From Bacteroidales bacterium (GTDB lineage Bacteria > Bacteroidota > Bacteroidia > Bacteroidales > GCA-2748055): a DNA stretch of 64,000 bases. The stretch covers positions 17,220 to 81,219 of the forward strand of contig JARGFM010000018.1 in NCBI GenBank assembly GCA_029210725.1, read 5' to 3'. Made by a program: the position numbers and the translations under genes. Within the stretch, counting starts at the first letter, position 1. Each line of letters starts with the position of its first letter. The notes beneath the pieces are model-generated. The model did not search any database. It saw only the letters and a list, made by a program, of their open reading frames with translations, and was not told the DNA's origin. This document shows, piece after piece, positions 1-7,351 of the stretch.

Positions 1-231
1 TCGCCGGCCAGGCGGCTGCCCGCCTCATCATCCCCGCCATTGAACTTGGCATCCGATATATCATGCAGCAGGGCAGACAATTCGATGGTCAGAAAGTCGC
101 CCTTCCCTTCCTGTTCCCGTATATACCTGGCCGTAAGCATGACCCGTTCGCTGTGGTGCCAGTCATGACCTCCCTCGGCTCCTGCCAGGGACTCCTTGAC
201 AAACTGGATGGTATCCCGGATGATGTTCATG
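1..231 (-). CDS. HD-domain phosphohydrolase, N-terminal part (runs off left edge)
   Basis: The first 77 codons of a minus-strand gene are present; the rest lies left of the window. The translation opens MNIIRDTIQFVKESL and contains HDWHHSERV followed by LLHDISDAKF. These are the paired His/Asp metal-binding motifs of the HD superfamily, closest to the YedJ/YpgQ type of small HD hydrolases, which act on nucleotides or other phosphorylated substrates. The ATG at 229-231 is the only ATG before the conserved region; the frame stays open upstream but has no other ATG. The family call is firm from the motifs; the substrate is unknown. Confidence 0.82.
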
Positions 232-352
232 AATTTGCCTGCTGATGATACAGGCTGATAAATATCGTTAGTTTTCGGAACTAAAAGAAAAGAAACAGGT
301 GAATCTATTTCTCGTGATATTTACTTTGATTAAAAGCTCCATCTGCTGCGCC

Positions 353-360
353 TAACTTTG
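353..360 (+). promoter_or_regulatory. Possible -7 promoter element upstream of candidate RNA
   Basis: TAACTTTG matches the Bacteroidota -7 consensus TAnnTTTG. A TTTG lies at 325-328, giving a 24-nt spacer, slightly longer than the usual 19-21. It would start a plus-strand transcript near 367, where no protein gene is visible. Confidence 0.3.
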
Positions 361-366
361 GTCAAA

Positions 367-541
367 TATTAGGCAGAACCTATTTCCTATATTAAGCACA
401 GCAGATCATTGAGTTATAGCCAGAGAGTATTTAGGGTAAAACCCATTATCACGATTTTAGCCACTCAATACGGAGCATAAAACAAATAGGAACTTATCCG
501 GTGGAATGGAAGGGATACGATCGCTAAGCACCGGATTTTTG
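367..541 (+). ncRNA. Candidate small structured RNA (unidentified; 6S-like possibility)
   Basis: The stretch between the HD gene and rnfA has no convincing protein gene but has nested complementarity. CCTATTT (379-385) pairs with AAATAGG (484-490). ATTGAGT (408-414) pairs with ACTCAAT (463-469). GGGT (434-437) pairs with ACCC (441-444). A further hairpin, ATCCGGTG (496-503) with CACCGGAT (529-536), is followed by TTTTT and resembles a terminator. A -7 element at 353-360 would place the start near 367, giving about 175 nt. A rod with internal bubbles is the general form of 6S RNA, but I cannot match a specific family. This is inference from base pairing only. Confidence 0.35.
496..541 (+). terminator. 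Possible intrinsic terminator
   Basis: An 8-bp perfect stem (496-503 with 529-536), with a 25-nt loop, runs into a T tract on the plus strand. No plus-strand gene lies upstream, so it would end the candidate RNA. The long loop makes it weak. Confidence 0.35.
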
Positions 542-717
542 TCTGAACTTATTTGCCATAACCTGTATCACCAGATATTCGTGTCGGGAAACACCTTATG
601 ACTTAAAAATGATACCGTATTGATTTATATTCCTGCCAGGAGCGACCCATCTCCTTTTGCTTTTCGGTGGAATACTGGGGCGCTTACAGCGGATCAAAGA
701 CCTTCTGTAAGAAGGAA

Positions 718-1290
718 TTACACGATCCCCGCAAATCCCATGAAGGCCAGGGCCATCAGTCCGGCCACAATAAAGGCAATAGGAACCCCCTTCATTCTTT
801 TGGGAACGTTGAGCAGGTCCAGCTGTTCGCGAATCCCGGAAAAGGTAATCAGGGCAAGCCCGAAACCAATGGCGTTACCAATAGCAAATACAGTGCTTTC
901 CAGGAGGCTGAAGTCTTTCTGAACGGCCAGAACAGCTACCCCGAGAACGGCGCAGTTGGTGGTGATCAGGGGAAGGAAGATCCCCAGGGCCTGGTAGAGC
1001 GGGGGGCTGATCTTTTTCAGGATGATCTCCACCAGCTGAACCAGAGATGCAATCACCAGGATAAAGGTGATGGTCCGCATATAGACAATATCCAGAGGAA
1101 CCAGCACGGAGTGATAGATCAGGTAGGTGACCAGGGTGGCAATGACCATGACAAAAGTAACCGCACCAGTCATTCCGATGGCAGTCTCCACTTTTCTGGA
1201 AACCCCGATAAAGGGGCAGATGCCCAGGAACTGGTTGAGTACGATGTTGCTGACAAATACAGCAGATATGATAATCAGTATGTATTCCAT
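718..1290 (-). CDS. rnfA: Electron transport complex subunit RnfA
   Basis: RnfA (190 aa) is an integral membrane subunit of the Rnf complex, which couples electron transfer from reduced ferredoxin to NAD+ with Na+ or H+ export. The protein is almost wholly hydrophobic, with about six membrane segments. It contains [15 protein letters not shown] near residue 20, the conserved region whose cysteine binds the intramembrane Fe-S cluster shared with RnfE. Length is normal for the family. It is the last gene of the operon, starting 2 nt after the rnfE stop. A weak hairpin (CCTTC/GAAGG) follows the stop. Confidence 0.96.
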   Translation of the reverse strand: MEYILIIISAVFVSNIVLNQFLGICPFIGVSRKVETAIGMTGAVTFVMVIATLVTYLIYHSVLVPLDIVYMRTITFILVIASLVQLVEIILKKISPPLYQALGIFLPLITTNCAVLGVAVLAVQKDFSLLESTVFAIGNAIGFGLALITFSGIREQLDLLNVPKRMKGVPIAFIVAGLMALAFMGFAGIV

Positions 1291-1292
1291 GG

Positions 1293-1880
1293 TCAGGAGG
1301 TTTTTTCTTTAATCATGTTGGCCAGTACAATCAGGTAACCCAGGGCGAGAAAGGCTCCGGGGGGAAGGATGAAGAGAAGCATGGCATCGCCGCTGATCAG
1401 CTTCATTCCAAAAAAGGCCCCGCTGCCAAGCAGTTCTCTCACAGCTCCCAGAACAGTGAGTGCCATGGTGAAGCCCAGGCCCATTCCAGCTCCGTCCACG
1501 ATGGAGGTCCAGAGGGTGTTCTTGGAGGCAAAGGCTTCGGCCCGCCCCAGCACCACACAGTTGACCACAATCAGGGGAATAAAGAGACCCAGCGCATCGA
1601 AAAGGGCGGGGACATATCCTTTCATCACCAGTTCAACCACTGTCACAAAAGTGGCAATGATTACAATAAAGGAGGGGATCCGCACCTTGTCGGGGATCAG
1701 ATTCTTCACCAGGGAGACCACCAGGTTGGACATCACCAGCACAAAGGTGGTGGCCAGTCCCATTCCCAGCCCGTTGGTGGCCGAAGTGGTTACCCCCAGG
1801 GTGGGACACAATCCCAGGAACAGGACGAATACCGCATTCTCCTTGATAAATCCTTTGCTAAAGTTTTTCCACTGGCTCAT
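1293..1880 (-). CDS. rnfE: Electron transport complex subunit RnfE
   Basis: RnfE (195 aa from this start) is the membrane partner of RnfA in the Rnf complex. It carries the paralogous motif [17 protein letters not shown] near residue 20, with the cluster-binding Cys, and about six membrane segments. I place the start at the ATG at 1878-1880 ([10 protein letters not shown]). The frame stays open to 1922, but that extension would overlap rnfG by 41 nt and is not conserved in character. With the chosen start the gene begins 1 nt after the rnfG stop, as expected for tight translational coupling. Confidence 0.95.
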   Translation of the reverse strand: MSQWKNFSKGFIKENAVFVLFLGLCPTLGVTTSATNGLGMGLATTFVLVMSNLVVSLVKNLIPDKVRIPSFIVIIATFVTVVELVMKGYVPALFDALGLFIPLIVVNCVVLGRAEAFASKNTLWTSIVDGAGMGLGFTMALTVLGAVRELLGSGAFFGMKLISGDAMLLFILPPGAFLALGYLIVLANMIKEKTS

Positions 1881-1881
1881 A

Positions 1882-2463
1882 TCAGTTCTTGTTTTGACTT
1901 TCCATAAATACGGCGTAGGCACGTTTCACTGCATCGCAGTAGGCCCGGGAGGTGATGGTGGAGGCTGTAATGGCATCCACATCGCCCCGGTCTTTTTTAA
2001 CCGCCAGATTAAAACTATCGGGGTGCTTGCCCATAAACTGCACACTGAAATCACTCTTGTCCTTCTCCATCTTATCGCCCAGTCCCGGTGTCTCTGCATG
2101 CTTGATCACGGCAATATCGATGATGGAGCCGTCCGGGGCAAAACCCACCATCAGTTTGAATTGCCCGCTGAATCCCTGGTTGGTAAAGGTTTCCACAGCG
2201 GTCCCCAGTACTTCCTCCCCTTTCCGGGCCGTGTAGAGGTAGATGCTGTCCCCATCCAAAAACATCCGTTCCACCTCCTGCGAGGGTTCGTTGTCAAATC
2301 CGGGGACCACCACCTGAATGGCCTCGTTCTTCTTCTTCAGTTCGGCCAGACGGATGGGCTCTTTGGTGAGGGCAAAGACCGAACCGAGGAGTCCGGCTGC
2401 CACCAGGGTAACCACAAAAAGGGTGGCCACCATACTCAGAAATGTGGATTCCTTTTTAGCCAT
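1882..2463 (-). CDS. rnfG: Electron transport complex subunit RnfG (flavoprotein)
   Basis: RnfG (193 aa) is the subunit carrying a covalent FMN outside the cytoplasm. One N-terminal membrane anchor (about residues 8-31) precedes an FMN-binding domain. Near the C-terminus the motif [10 protein letters not shown] stands where family members have the flavinylation motif D-x-x-(S/T)-G-A-T-x-T-S. The acceptor threonine is present, but Gly-Ala is replaced by Ala-Ser. Its start overlaps the rnfD stop by 8 nt. The family assignment is firm from sequence and position in the operon. Confidence 0.95.
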   Translation of the reverse strand: MAKKESTFLSMVATLFVVTLVAAGLLGSVFALTKEPIRLAELKKKNEAIQVVVPGFDNEPSQEVERMFLDGDSIYLYTARKGEEVLGTAVETFTNQGFSGQFKLMVGFAPDGSIIDIAVIKHAETPGLGDKMEKDKSDFSVQFMGKHPDSFNLAVKKDRGDVDAITASTITSRAYCDAVKRAYAVFMESQNKN

Positions 2464-3448
2464 GTTTCACCTCCTTCCCAAAACGTAAAGGTTTGACGAA
2501 TTTGTTGATCAGCGGTGTGAACCCGTTAAAGATCAGAATGGCAAACTGTACTCCTTCGGGATAGGCCCCGAAGACGCGGATCAGCACCGTCACGATCCCG
2601 ATCCCCGCCCCGTAGATAATCATGCCCTTGCGGGTCATGGGGGAGGTGACATAATCGGTGGCCATGTAAATGGCCCCCAACAAAAGTCCCCCGGTAAGCA
2701 GATGGAAGAGCGGATCGGCGAAGCGGTCGGGATTAGCCAGCCAGAGAATCCCGGTAAAGACCGCCACGGTGGCCAGGATCGTAAGCGGAATGTGCCAGGA
2801 GATTATTTTCCGGTACATCATGTAGAGCATACCCAGCAGCAGGGCCAGGGCGGAGACTTCCCCGGCAGAGCCCGTGGTCCTCCCCACCAGGAGGTGAAGG
2901 AAGGAGGGCAGCTCGGGCATAATCTCACCCACTGTCCGGTTTGCAAGTCCCTCTTTCATTAAACCCAGCGGTGTGGCTCCGGTCACTGCATCGGTGTAAT
3001 GCATCCACTGTCCCGGTTCGGGCCAGGAGGTCATGGCCACCGGGAAAGAAATAAAGAGGAACACACGGCCCACCAGGGCAGGATTAAAAATATTGTTCCC
3101 CAGTCCTCCGAAGGTCATCTTGCCGATCCCGATGGCTGCAAGAGCCCCGATCATTACCATCCAAAAGGGTATTATGGCCGGTAGACAGAAGGCCAGCAAT
3201 AAGCCGGTAAGCAGGGCTGAACCATCCAGGTGGGTGGGCTTCACCTTAAGGATGTACCGCTGGATCAGGTATTCGAACAAGATGCTGGACGCCACCGAAA
3301 CGAAAGTGACAATGATCATCCCGATGCCGAAAAACCAGACCGATACGGCCAGGGCCGGAAGCAGGGAAATAATCACCCCATACATCAGTTTTGGGACCGA
3401 CTCGCCCGTATAGGTATGGGGGGATGGTGATACAATGAATTTATTCAT
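2456..3448 (-). CDS. rnfD: Electron transport complex subunit RnfD
   Basis: RnfD (330 aa) is a membrane subunit with covalently bound FMN, homologous to NqrB. It begins NKFIVSPSPHTY, typical of the family, and has roughly eight to ten membrane segments. DAVTGATPLGL near residue 155 is the flavinylation site, with the modified residue expected to be the Thr of GAT. KMTFGGLGNNIFNPALVGR is another strongly conserved block. The gene sits 18 nt after rnfC and overlaps rnfG. Confidence 0.96.
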   Translation of the reverse strand: MNKFIVSPSPHTYTGESVPKLMYGVIISLLPALAVSVWFFGIGMIIVTFVSVASSILFEYLIQRYILKVKPTHLDGSALLTGLLLAFCLPAIIPFWMVMIGALAAIGIGKMTFGGLGNNIFNPALVGRVFLFISFPVAMTSWPEPGQWMHYTDAVTGATPLGLMKEGLANRTVGEIMPELPSFLHLLVGRTTGSAGEVSALALLLGMLYMMYRKIISWHIPLTILATVAVFTGILWLANPDRFADPLFHLLTGGLLLGAIYMATDYVTSPMTRKGMIIYGAGIGIVTVLIRVFGAYPEGVQFAILIFNGFTPLINKFVKPLRFGKEVKHG

Positions 3449-3466
3449 CTTTGTGTATATGATTTC

Positions 3467-4801
3467 TTAAACAGCTTTGCGTGCTCTTTTGATTTTACCG
3501 ACTTCGGCTTTTCCAAGCCGGATATAGTCGAGCAGGGGTCTCGAGGAGGGACAGGTATAACTGCAGCTTCCACATTCGATGCAATCCAGGACCTTTTCCG
3601 GCTCCATGCGTTCAAAAAGACTCTTTTCCGACAGGTTCATCAACAGGTAGGGCTCAAGCCCCATGGGACAAACACTTAAGCACTTTGTACAACGGATACA
3701 GGGCTTTACCTCTTTCCTCCGGGCCTCCTGCTCGTCTATCAGGAGTATCCCCGAACTCCCTTTTACGACAGGGATATCCAGGGTGGAGAAAGCTTTTCCC
3801 ATCATGGGGCCCCCATTGATCACCTTGGCCGTATGTTCGGGCAGGCCTCCTGCCTCTTTCACCAGGACAGAGACGGGAGTCCCGATCCTGACCAAAAAAT
3901 TGGAAGGTTTTTTCAGGGACTTTCCGGTGACAGTGACCACCCTGTCAATCAGGGGGCGGTTCTTCATGACAGCTTCATAGACCGCCAGTGCCGTACCTAC
4001 ATTGAATACCACTACTCCCACATCAATGGGCAGTCCGCCCGAGGGTACCTCCCGCTTCAACAGAGCCTGGACCAGCTGTTTTTCACCTCCCTGGGGATAT
4101 TTTACTTTCAGGCCCTGGACACGGATACGGCTTCCCTCCACCACCTTTTTCATCTTTTCGATGGCATCCGGCTTGTTGTTCTCGATTCCGATAATGGCTT
4201 TTTCCACGCCCAGTCCTTTCATCAACAGCTGAATTCCTGAGAATAACTCTTCACTACGCTCTAACATCAGAGAATGGTCGGCCGTCAGGTAGGGTTCACA
4301 CTCCACTCCGTTGATAATCAAGTATTCAGCAGTTTTCCCCTGCGGGACCATCAGCTTGACATGGGTGGGGAAGGTGGCTCCTCCCAGTCCCACGATTCCC
4401 GCTTCCAGAATCTTCTTGCGGATATCTTCCGCAGGAAGGACCGAATTTCGTACCAGGTCATCGGAGCGGTCGATGGTCTCCAGCCACTCATCGCCCTCCA
4501 CCTGAATCTGCACCGCCATTTTCCGGTAGCCGGAGCTGTCCATAAACTCGTCTACTTTCAGTACTTTCCCTGAAACCGAAGAGTGGATATTGGTAGAAAC
4601 AAACCCGCCGGATTCAGCGATCAGCTGTCCCACCTTCACCTGTTCGCCCCGATTTACAAGCACTTTGGCTGGTGCCCCCAGGTGTTGCGAAACGGGTATT
4701 ACAACTATCTCCGGTGGCGGAAGTTCTTTGATTTTATTTCCCGCAGATAGTTTATGTTCGGGGGGATGCACTCCACCCCTGGAAAATGTTCTGAGACTCA
4801 T
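3467..4801 (-). CDS. rnfC: Electron transport complex subunit RnfC
   Basis: RnfC (444 aa) is the peripheral cytoplasmic subunit that binds NADH/FMN and passes electrons through two [4Fe-4S] clusters. The ligands are visible as C368-x2-C371-x2-C374-x3-C378 and C407-x2-C410-x2-C413-x3-C417. Upstream lies GLGGATFPTHVKL, which matches the flavin/nucleotide-binding fold, and a barrel-sandwich-like N-terminus beginning RTFSRGGVHPPEHK. It lacks the long Ala/Lys-rich C-terminal tail of enterobacterial RsxC. It follows rnfB by 23 nt. Confidence 0.96.
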   Translation of the reverse strand: MSLRTFSRGGVHPPEHKLSAGNKIKELPPPEIVVIPVSQHLGAPAKVLVNRGEQVKVGQLIAESGGFVSTNIHSSVSGKVLKVDEFMDSSGYRKMAVQIQVEGDEWLETIDRSDDLVRNSVLPAEDIRKKILEAGIVGLGGATFPTHVKLMVPQGKTAEYLIINGVECEPYLTADHSLMLERSEELFSGIQLLMKGLGVEKAIIGIENNKPDAIEKMKKVVEGSRIRVQGLKVKYPQGGEKQLVQALLKREVPSGGLPIDVGVVVFNVGTALAVYEAVMKNRPLIDRVVTVTGKSLKKPSNFLVRIGTPVSVLVKEAGGLPEHTAKVINGGPMMGKAFSTLDIPVVKGSSGILLIDEQEARRKEVKPCIRCTKCLSVCPMGLEPYLLMNLSEKSLFERMEPEKVLDCIECGSCSYTCPSSRPLLDYIRLGKAEVGKIKRARKAV

Positions 4802-4824
4802 GGAATAGTCTGTTTATATGCGCT

Positions 4825-5691
4825 CTATTTGTTTTCCGTTTCGCTCACTTCTACCGGCTCCTTCTGCCTGGGAGGCGGAAAATTCAGCTCAAGGATGGCA
4901 TTGGTCGGGCACTCCGCCACACATTTTCGGCACAATACGCATTTGTCGGAATCGATAAATGCCTTGTTGTTCTCCATGGTGATGGCATCATACTTACAAA
5001 CCTTAAAGCATTTGGAGCATCCGATACAGGCCACACTGCAGTTTTTCTTTGCCACTGCACCTTTTTCCTCGTTGATGCAGCTTACAAATATCTTCCGGTC
5101 CTTTTTGTTTTTCTTCCGGAGCTCGATAATATTTCTGGGACAGGCTTCCACACAGGCCCCGCAGGCGGTGCATTTATCATCAATCACCACAGGAAGATCG
5201 GTTAGGGGATCCATGTGGATCGCATCAAAGTTGCAAACCACCACACAATCTCCGTTTCCCAGGCAGCCATATGGGCATCCGCCCTCGCCTGTGAACAGAC
5301 TGTGGGCAATGGCACAGGTGGGGGCCCCGTCGTATTCTGTGACCCTGGGCCTGAATTCCGGAGTGCCATTACAGCGGACCACTGCCACCCTTGGCGCCTG
5401 TTCGACGGCTTCTCTTCCCAGTATGGCAGCAGCCCTGGCCATGGTTTCATTGCCTCCAACCGGGCAGAACAGATTGTCCCAGGATTCCGACTTTACCAGT
5501 GTTTCCGCAAAATTGCGGCAACCGGGGAATCCGCATCCGCCGCAATTGGCTGCGGGGAGGGCCTCTTCCACTTCATCGATGCGGGGATCCTCATATACTT
5601 TGAACTTCCGGGCTACAAAGTACAGAATAATGGCGGCGGCAGACCCTATGGCAACCAGCGTGATAATGGTATAGATGATAATCTGGCTCAT
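4825..5691 (-). CDS. rnfB: Electron transport complex subunit RnfB (ferredoxin-like)
   Basis: RnfB (288 aa) is the entry point for electrons from ferredoxin. An N-terminal membrane anchor (about residues 4-27) precedes a four-cysteine cluster domain: C50, C53, C58 and C76. Further ferredoxin-type Cys motifs follow, including CTACGACVEACP, CIGCSKCFKVC and CVLCRKCVAECP. The protein therefore holds several [4Fe-4S] clusters in the long RnfB form common in Bacteroidota and clostridia. Its start overlaps the rseC stop by 4 nt (ATGA). Confidence 0.96.
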   Translation of the reverse strand: MSQIIIYTIITLVAIGSAAAIILYFVARKFKVYEDPRIDEVEEALPAANCGGCGFPGCRNFAETLVKSESWDNLFCPVGGNETMARAAAILGREAVEQAPRVAVVRCNGTPEFRPRVTEYDGAPTCAIAHSLFTGEGGCPYGCLGNGDCVVVCNFDAIHMDPLTDLPVVIDDKCTACGACVEACPRNIIELRKKNKKDRKIFVSCINEEKGAVAKKNCSVACIGCSKCFKVCKYDAITMENNKAFIDSDKCVLCRKCVAECPTNAILELNFPPPRQKEPVEVSETENK

Positions 5692-6104
5692 TGCACAGTG
5701 AGTGTTTTCTTTATGCTAAAAGTAAAAGACCTGGATAAACGGTTCCGGAACAGGTAGAGCAAGAGGTAGTAAGGAATGATGGACAGCAGGGCCGTAGCAC
5801 CTGCTTTCATTTCTTCCACCCCTCCGGACAGCAGGCCGATAAGCACGGCCATCAGCAAAAGGAAGGGGTAGACATAAGCCAGCAATACAGCCTTGAATCC
5901 CAGGTGTTTTGCCACCTGAACAAAAACAGGATCACCCTGTTTGTACGGAGTGCCATGCAGGGGAACGTCCAGGTACTTTTCCTCCTGGCCGGCCGCGCTG
6001 CAGGCCCCTTTGGCATGGCAGCCGGCGCAGCCAGAGACACTGTTTATCCTGACATGTGCCAGGTCGCCGTCAATATGCTCGATGATCCCCTCGTGCTCAA
6101 TCAT
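5688..6104 (-). CDS. rseC: RseC/MucC-like regulator, first gene of rnf operon
   Basis: A 138-residue protein of the SoxR-reducing system RseC family. The N-terminal half has VSGCAGCHAKGACSA (near residues 25-40), the cysteine cluster typical of Bacteroidota RseC. Two membrane segments follow (about residues 74-94 and 103-121). In this phylum the gene normally heads the rnf operon, as here. I choose the ATG at 6102-6104. An in-frame GTG at 6108-6110 overlaps the promoter element at 6110-6117 and so would not be transcribed. Its exact role in Rnf assembly or repair is not established. Confidence 0.85.
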   Translation of the reverse strand: MIEHEGIIEHIDGDLAHVRINSVSGCAGCHAKGACSAAGQEEKYLDVPLHGTPYKQGDPVFVQVAKHLGFKAVLLAYVYPFLLLMAVLIGLLSGGVEEMKAGATALLSIIPYYLLLYLFRNRLSRSFTFSIKKTLTVQ

Positions 6105-6109
6105 GAGCA

Positions 6110-6117
6110 CAAAATTA
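6110..6117 (-). promoter_or_regulatory. -7 promoter element of the rseC-rnf operon
   Basis: On the minus strand the sequence is TAATTTTG, an exact TAnnTTTG match. Transcription would start about 5-7 nt downstream, at or beside the rseC ATG at 6104, implying a leaderless or nearly leaderless mRNA. No clear -33 TTTG is seen. Confidence 0.45.
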
Positions 6118-6286
6118 TTGATGTTGGATAAATCTCACCTGCTGAAGGTCATATTAATCTTTTTTAAGAGTTATTTATTCTGGATATAAATAGTTATGGT
6201 TCCTTTTGAATTATTCTTCTTAATTTGGCGCAGTTTTTGAGTGAACAGAGAGCTGAGACCGGGAGTGTCTGATAAAACCTTGAGTT

Positions 6287-7351
6287 ATGAGAAAATTGAG
6301 AAGGGCCCTGAAAGTGGTGTATGTGATCCCCTGGATACTTCTTTTCGCCTGCAGTGAAAAGGAGAATGAGACTCCCACGGTTGAAGTGGTGTACCCTGCA
6401 GATGGATCAACCATCATGCAGGGAGAGACGGTAAACATCCGGGCAGAGGCCGGGGATGTGGATGGTTCTGTCAAGGAGGTCACTATCTATATCGAAGGAG
6501 AAGAGGTAGCCAGTGCAGAAGCCTCTTCGCTGGTTTATGCCTGGTCTACCGCCGGCAGGGAGGTGGCAGGCTATGTCCTGAGTGCAACCGCCAGAGATAA
6601 TGAGGATGCCTCTGTCGCTGATAATATCACGGTACTGGTGGATAGCCCCGGGGGATTTAACCCCGCTCTTAGCTATGGAACAGTCAGTGACATGGATGGG
6701 AACAGTTACGGGACCATCGAAATTGGCCAGCAGATATGGATGGCAGAAAATCTGAAGGTGACTAAGTACGCAGATGGTAGCGCCATTCCACTGGTCACCG
6801 GTGAGTCGGAATGGGAAGCGCTGTCAGCCGATGCAAAAGCCTATTGCTGGTATGATAATCAGAGTGTTTACGGGGATACCACGGGTGCCCTGTACACCTG
6901 GGCGGCAGCAATGAATGGCTTTCCGGGGAGTCAAACCCTTCCCAGCGGAATTCAGGGGGTTTGTCCGGATGGATGGCACCTGCCCAGTGATGCAGAGTGG
7001 AAAGTGCTTGAGAGCTTCCTGGGCATGAGCCCGGAGGATGCTGACAGATATGACTGGCGGGGCAGCGATGAGGGCGGCCAGTTGAAGGAGATCGGCTTTT
7101 CCAAATGGGAAATGCCCAATGCTGGAGCCTCTAATTCAAGCGGATTTACTGCTGTTCCGGGAGGATTCCGGGGCAACAAGGGAGTGTTTTACAGCCTGGG
7201 TCATTATGCCACCTTCTGGACCGCGAGTGATGAGAGCGGAACGGATAAAGCGTGGTACCGGACCCTGTATTACAACTATCAATCGGTCTATCGCCAGTAT
7301 AATTTCAAGAACCAGGGGTTCTCGGTTCGTTGTGTGAAGGATGCCGTCTAG
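6287..7351 (+). CDS. Lipoprotein with Ig-like and FISUMP domains
   Basis: A 354-residue surface or periplasmic lipoprotein. The signal peptide ends in LLFAC, with the lipidated Cys at residue 22. Residues about 30-118 form an Ig-like domain of the Big_7 type (PTVEVVYPADGSTI ... VSLxATARDNE pattern). From about residue 125 comes a FISUMP domain (Fibrobacter succinogenes major paralogous domain), recognised by DMDGNSYGTIEIGQQIWMAE and by VCPDGWHLPSDAEW later. FISUMP proteins are numerous in Bacteroidota and Fibrobacterota; their molecular role is unknown. The TAG stop overlaps the recG stop on the other strand within CTAG. Confidence 0.88.
   Translation: MRKLRRALKVVYVIPWILLFACSEKENETPTVEVVYPADGSTIMQGETVNIRAEAGDVDGSVKEVTIYIEGEEVASAEASSLVYAWSTAGREVAGYVLSATARDNEDASVADNITVLVDSPGGFNPALSYGTVSDMDGNSYGTIEIGQQIWMAENLKVTKYADGSAIPLVTGESEWEALSADAKAYCWYDNQSVYGDTTGALYTWAAAMNGFPGSQTLPSGIQGVCPDGWHLPSDAEWKVLESFLGMSPEDADRYDWRGSDEGGQLKEIGFSKWEMPNAGASNSSGFTAVPGGFRGNKGVFYSLGHYATFWTASDESGTDKAWYRTLYYNYQSVYRQYNFKNQGFSVRCVKDAV

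Noticed and set aside
231..717. tRNA or attachment site in the largest left-hand gap
   Set aside because: No T-arm GTTCRANNC box, acceptor-stem pairing or direct repeat was found there or in the other gaps.
1369..2496. Long plus-strand open frame (375 codons) across rnfE/rnfG
   Set aside because: It is antisense to two clear Rnf subunits, crosses gene boundaries and has a composition of shadow frames; no motif is visible.
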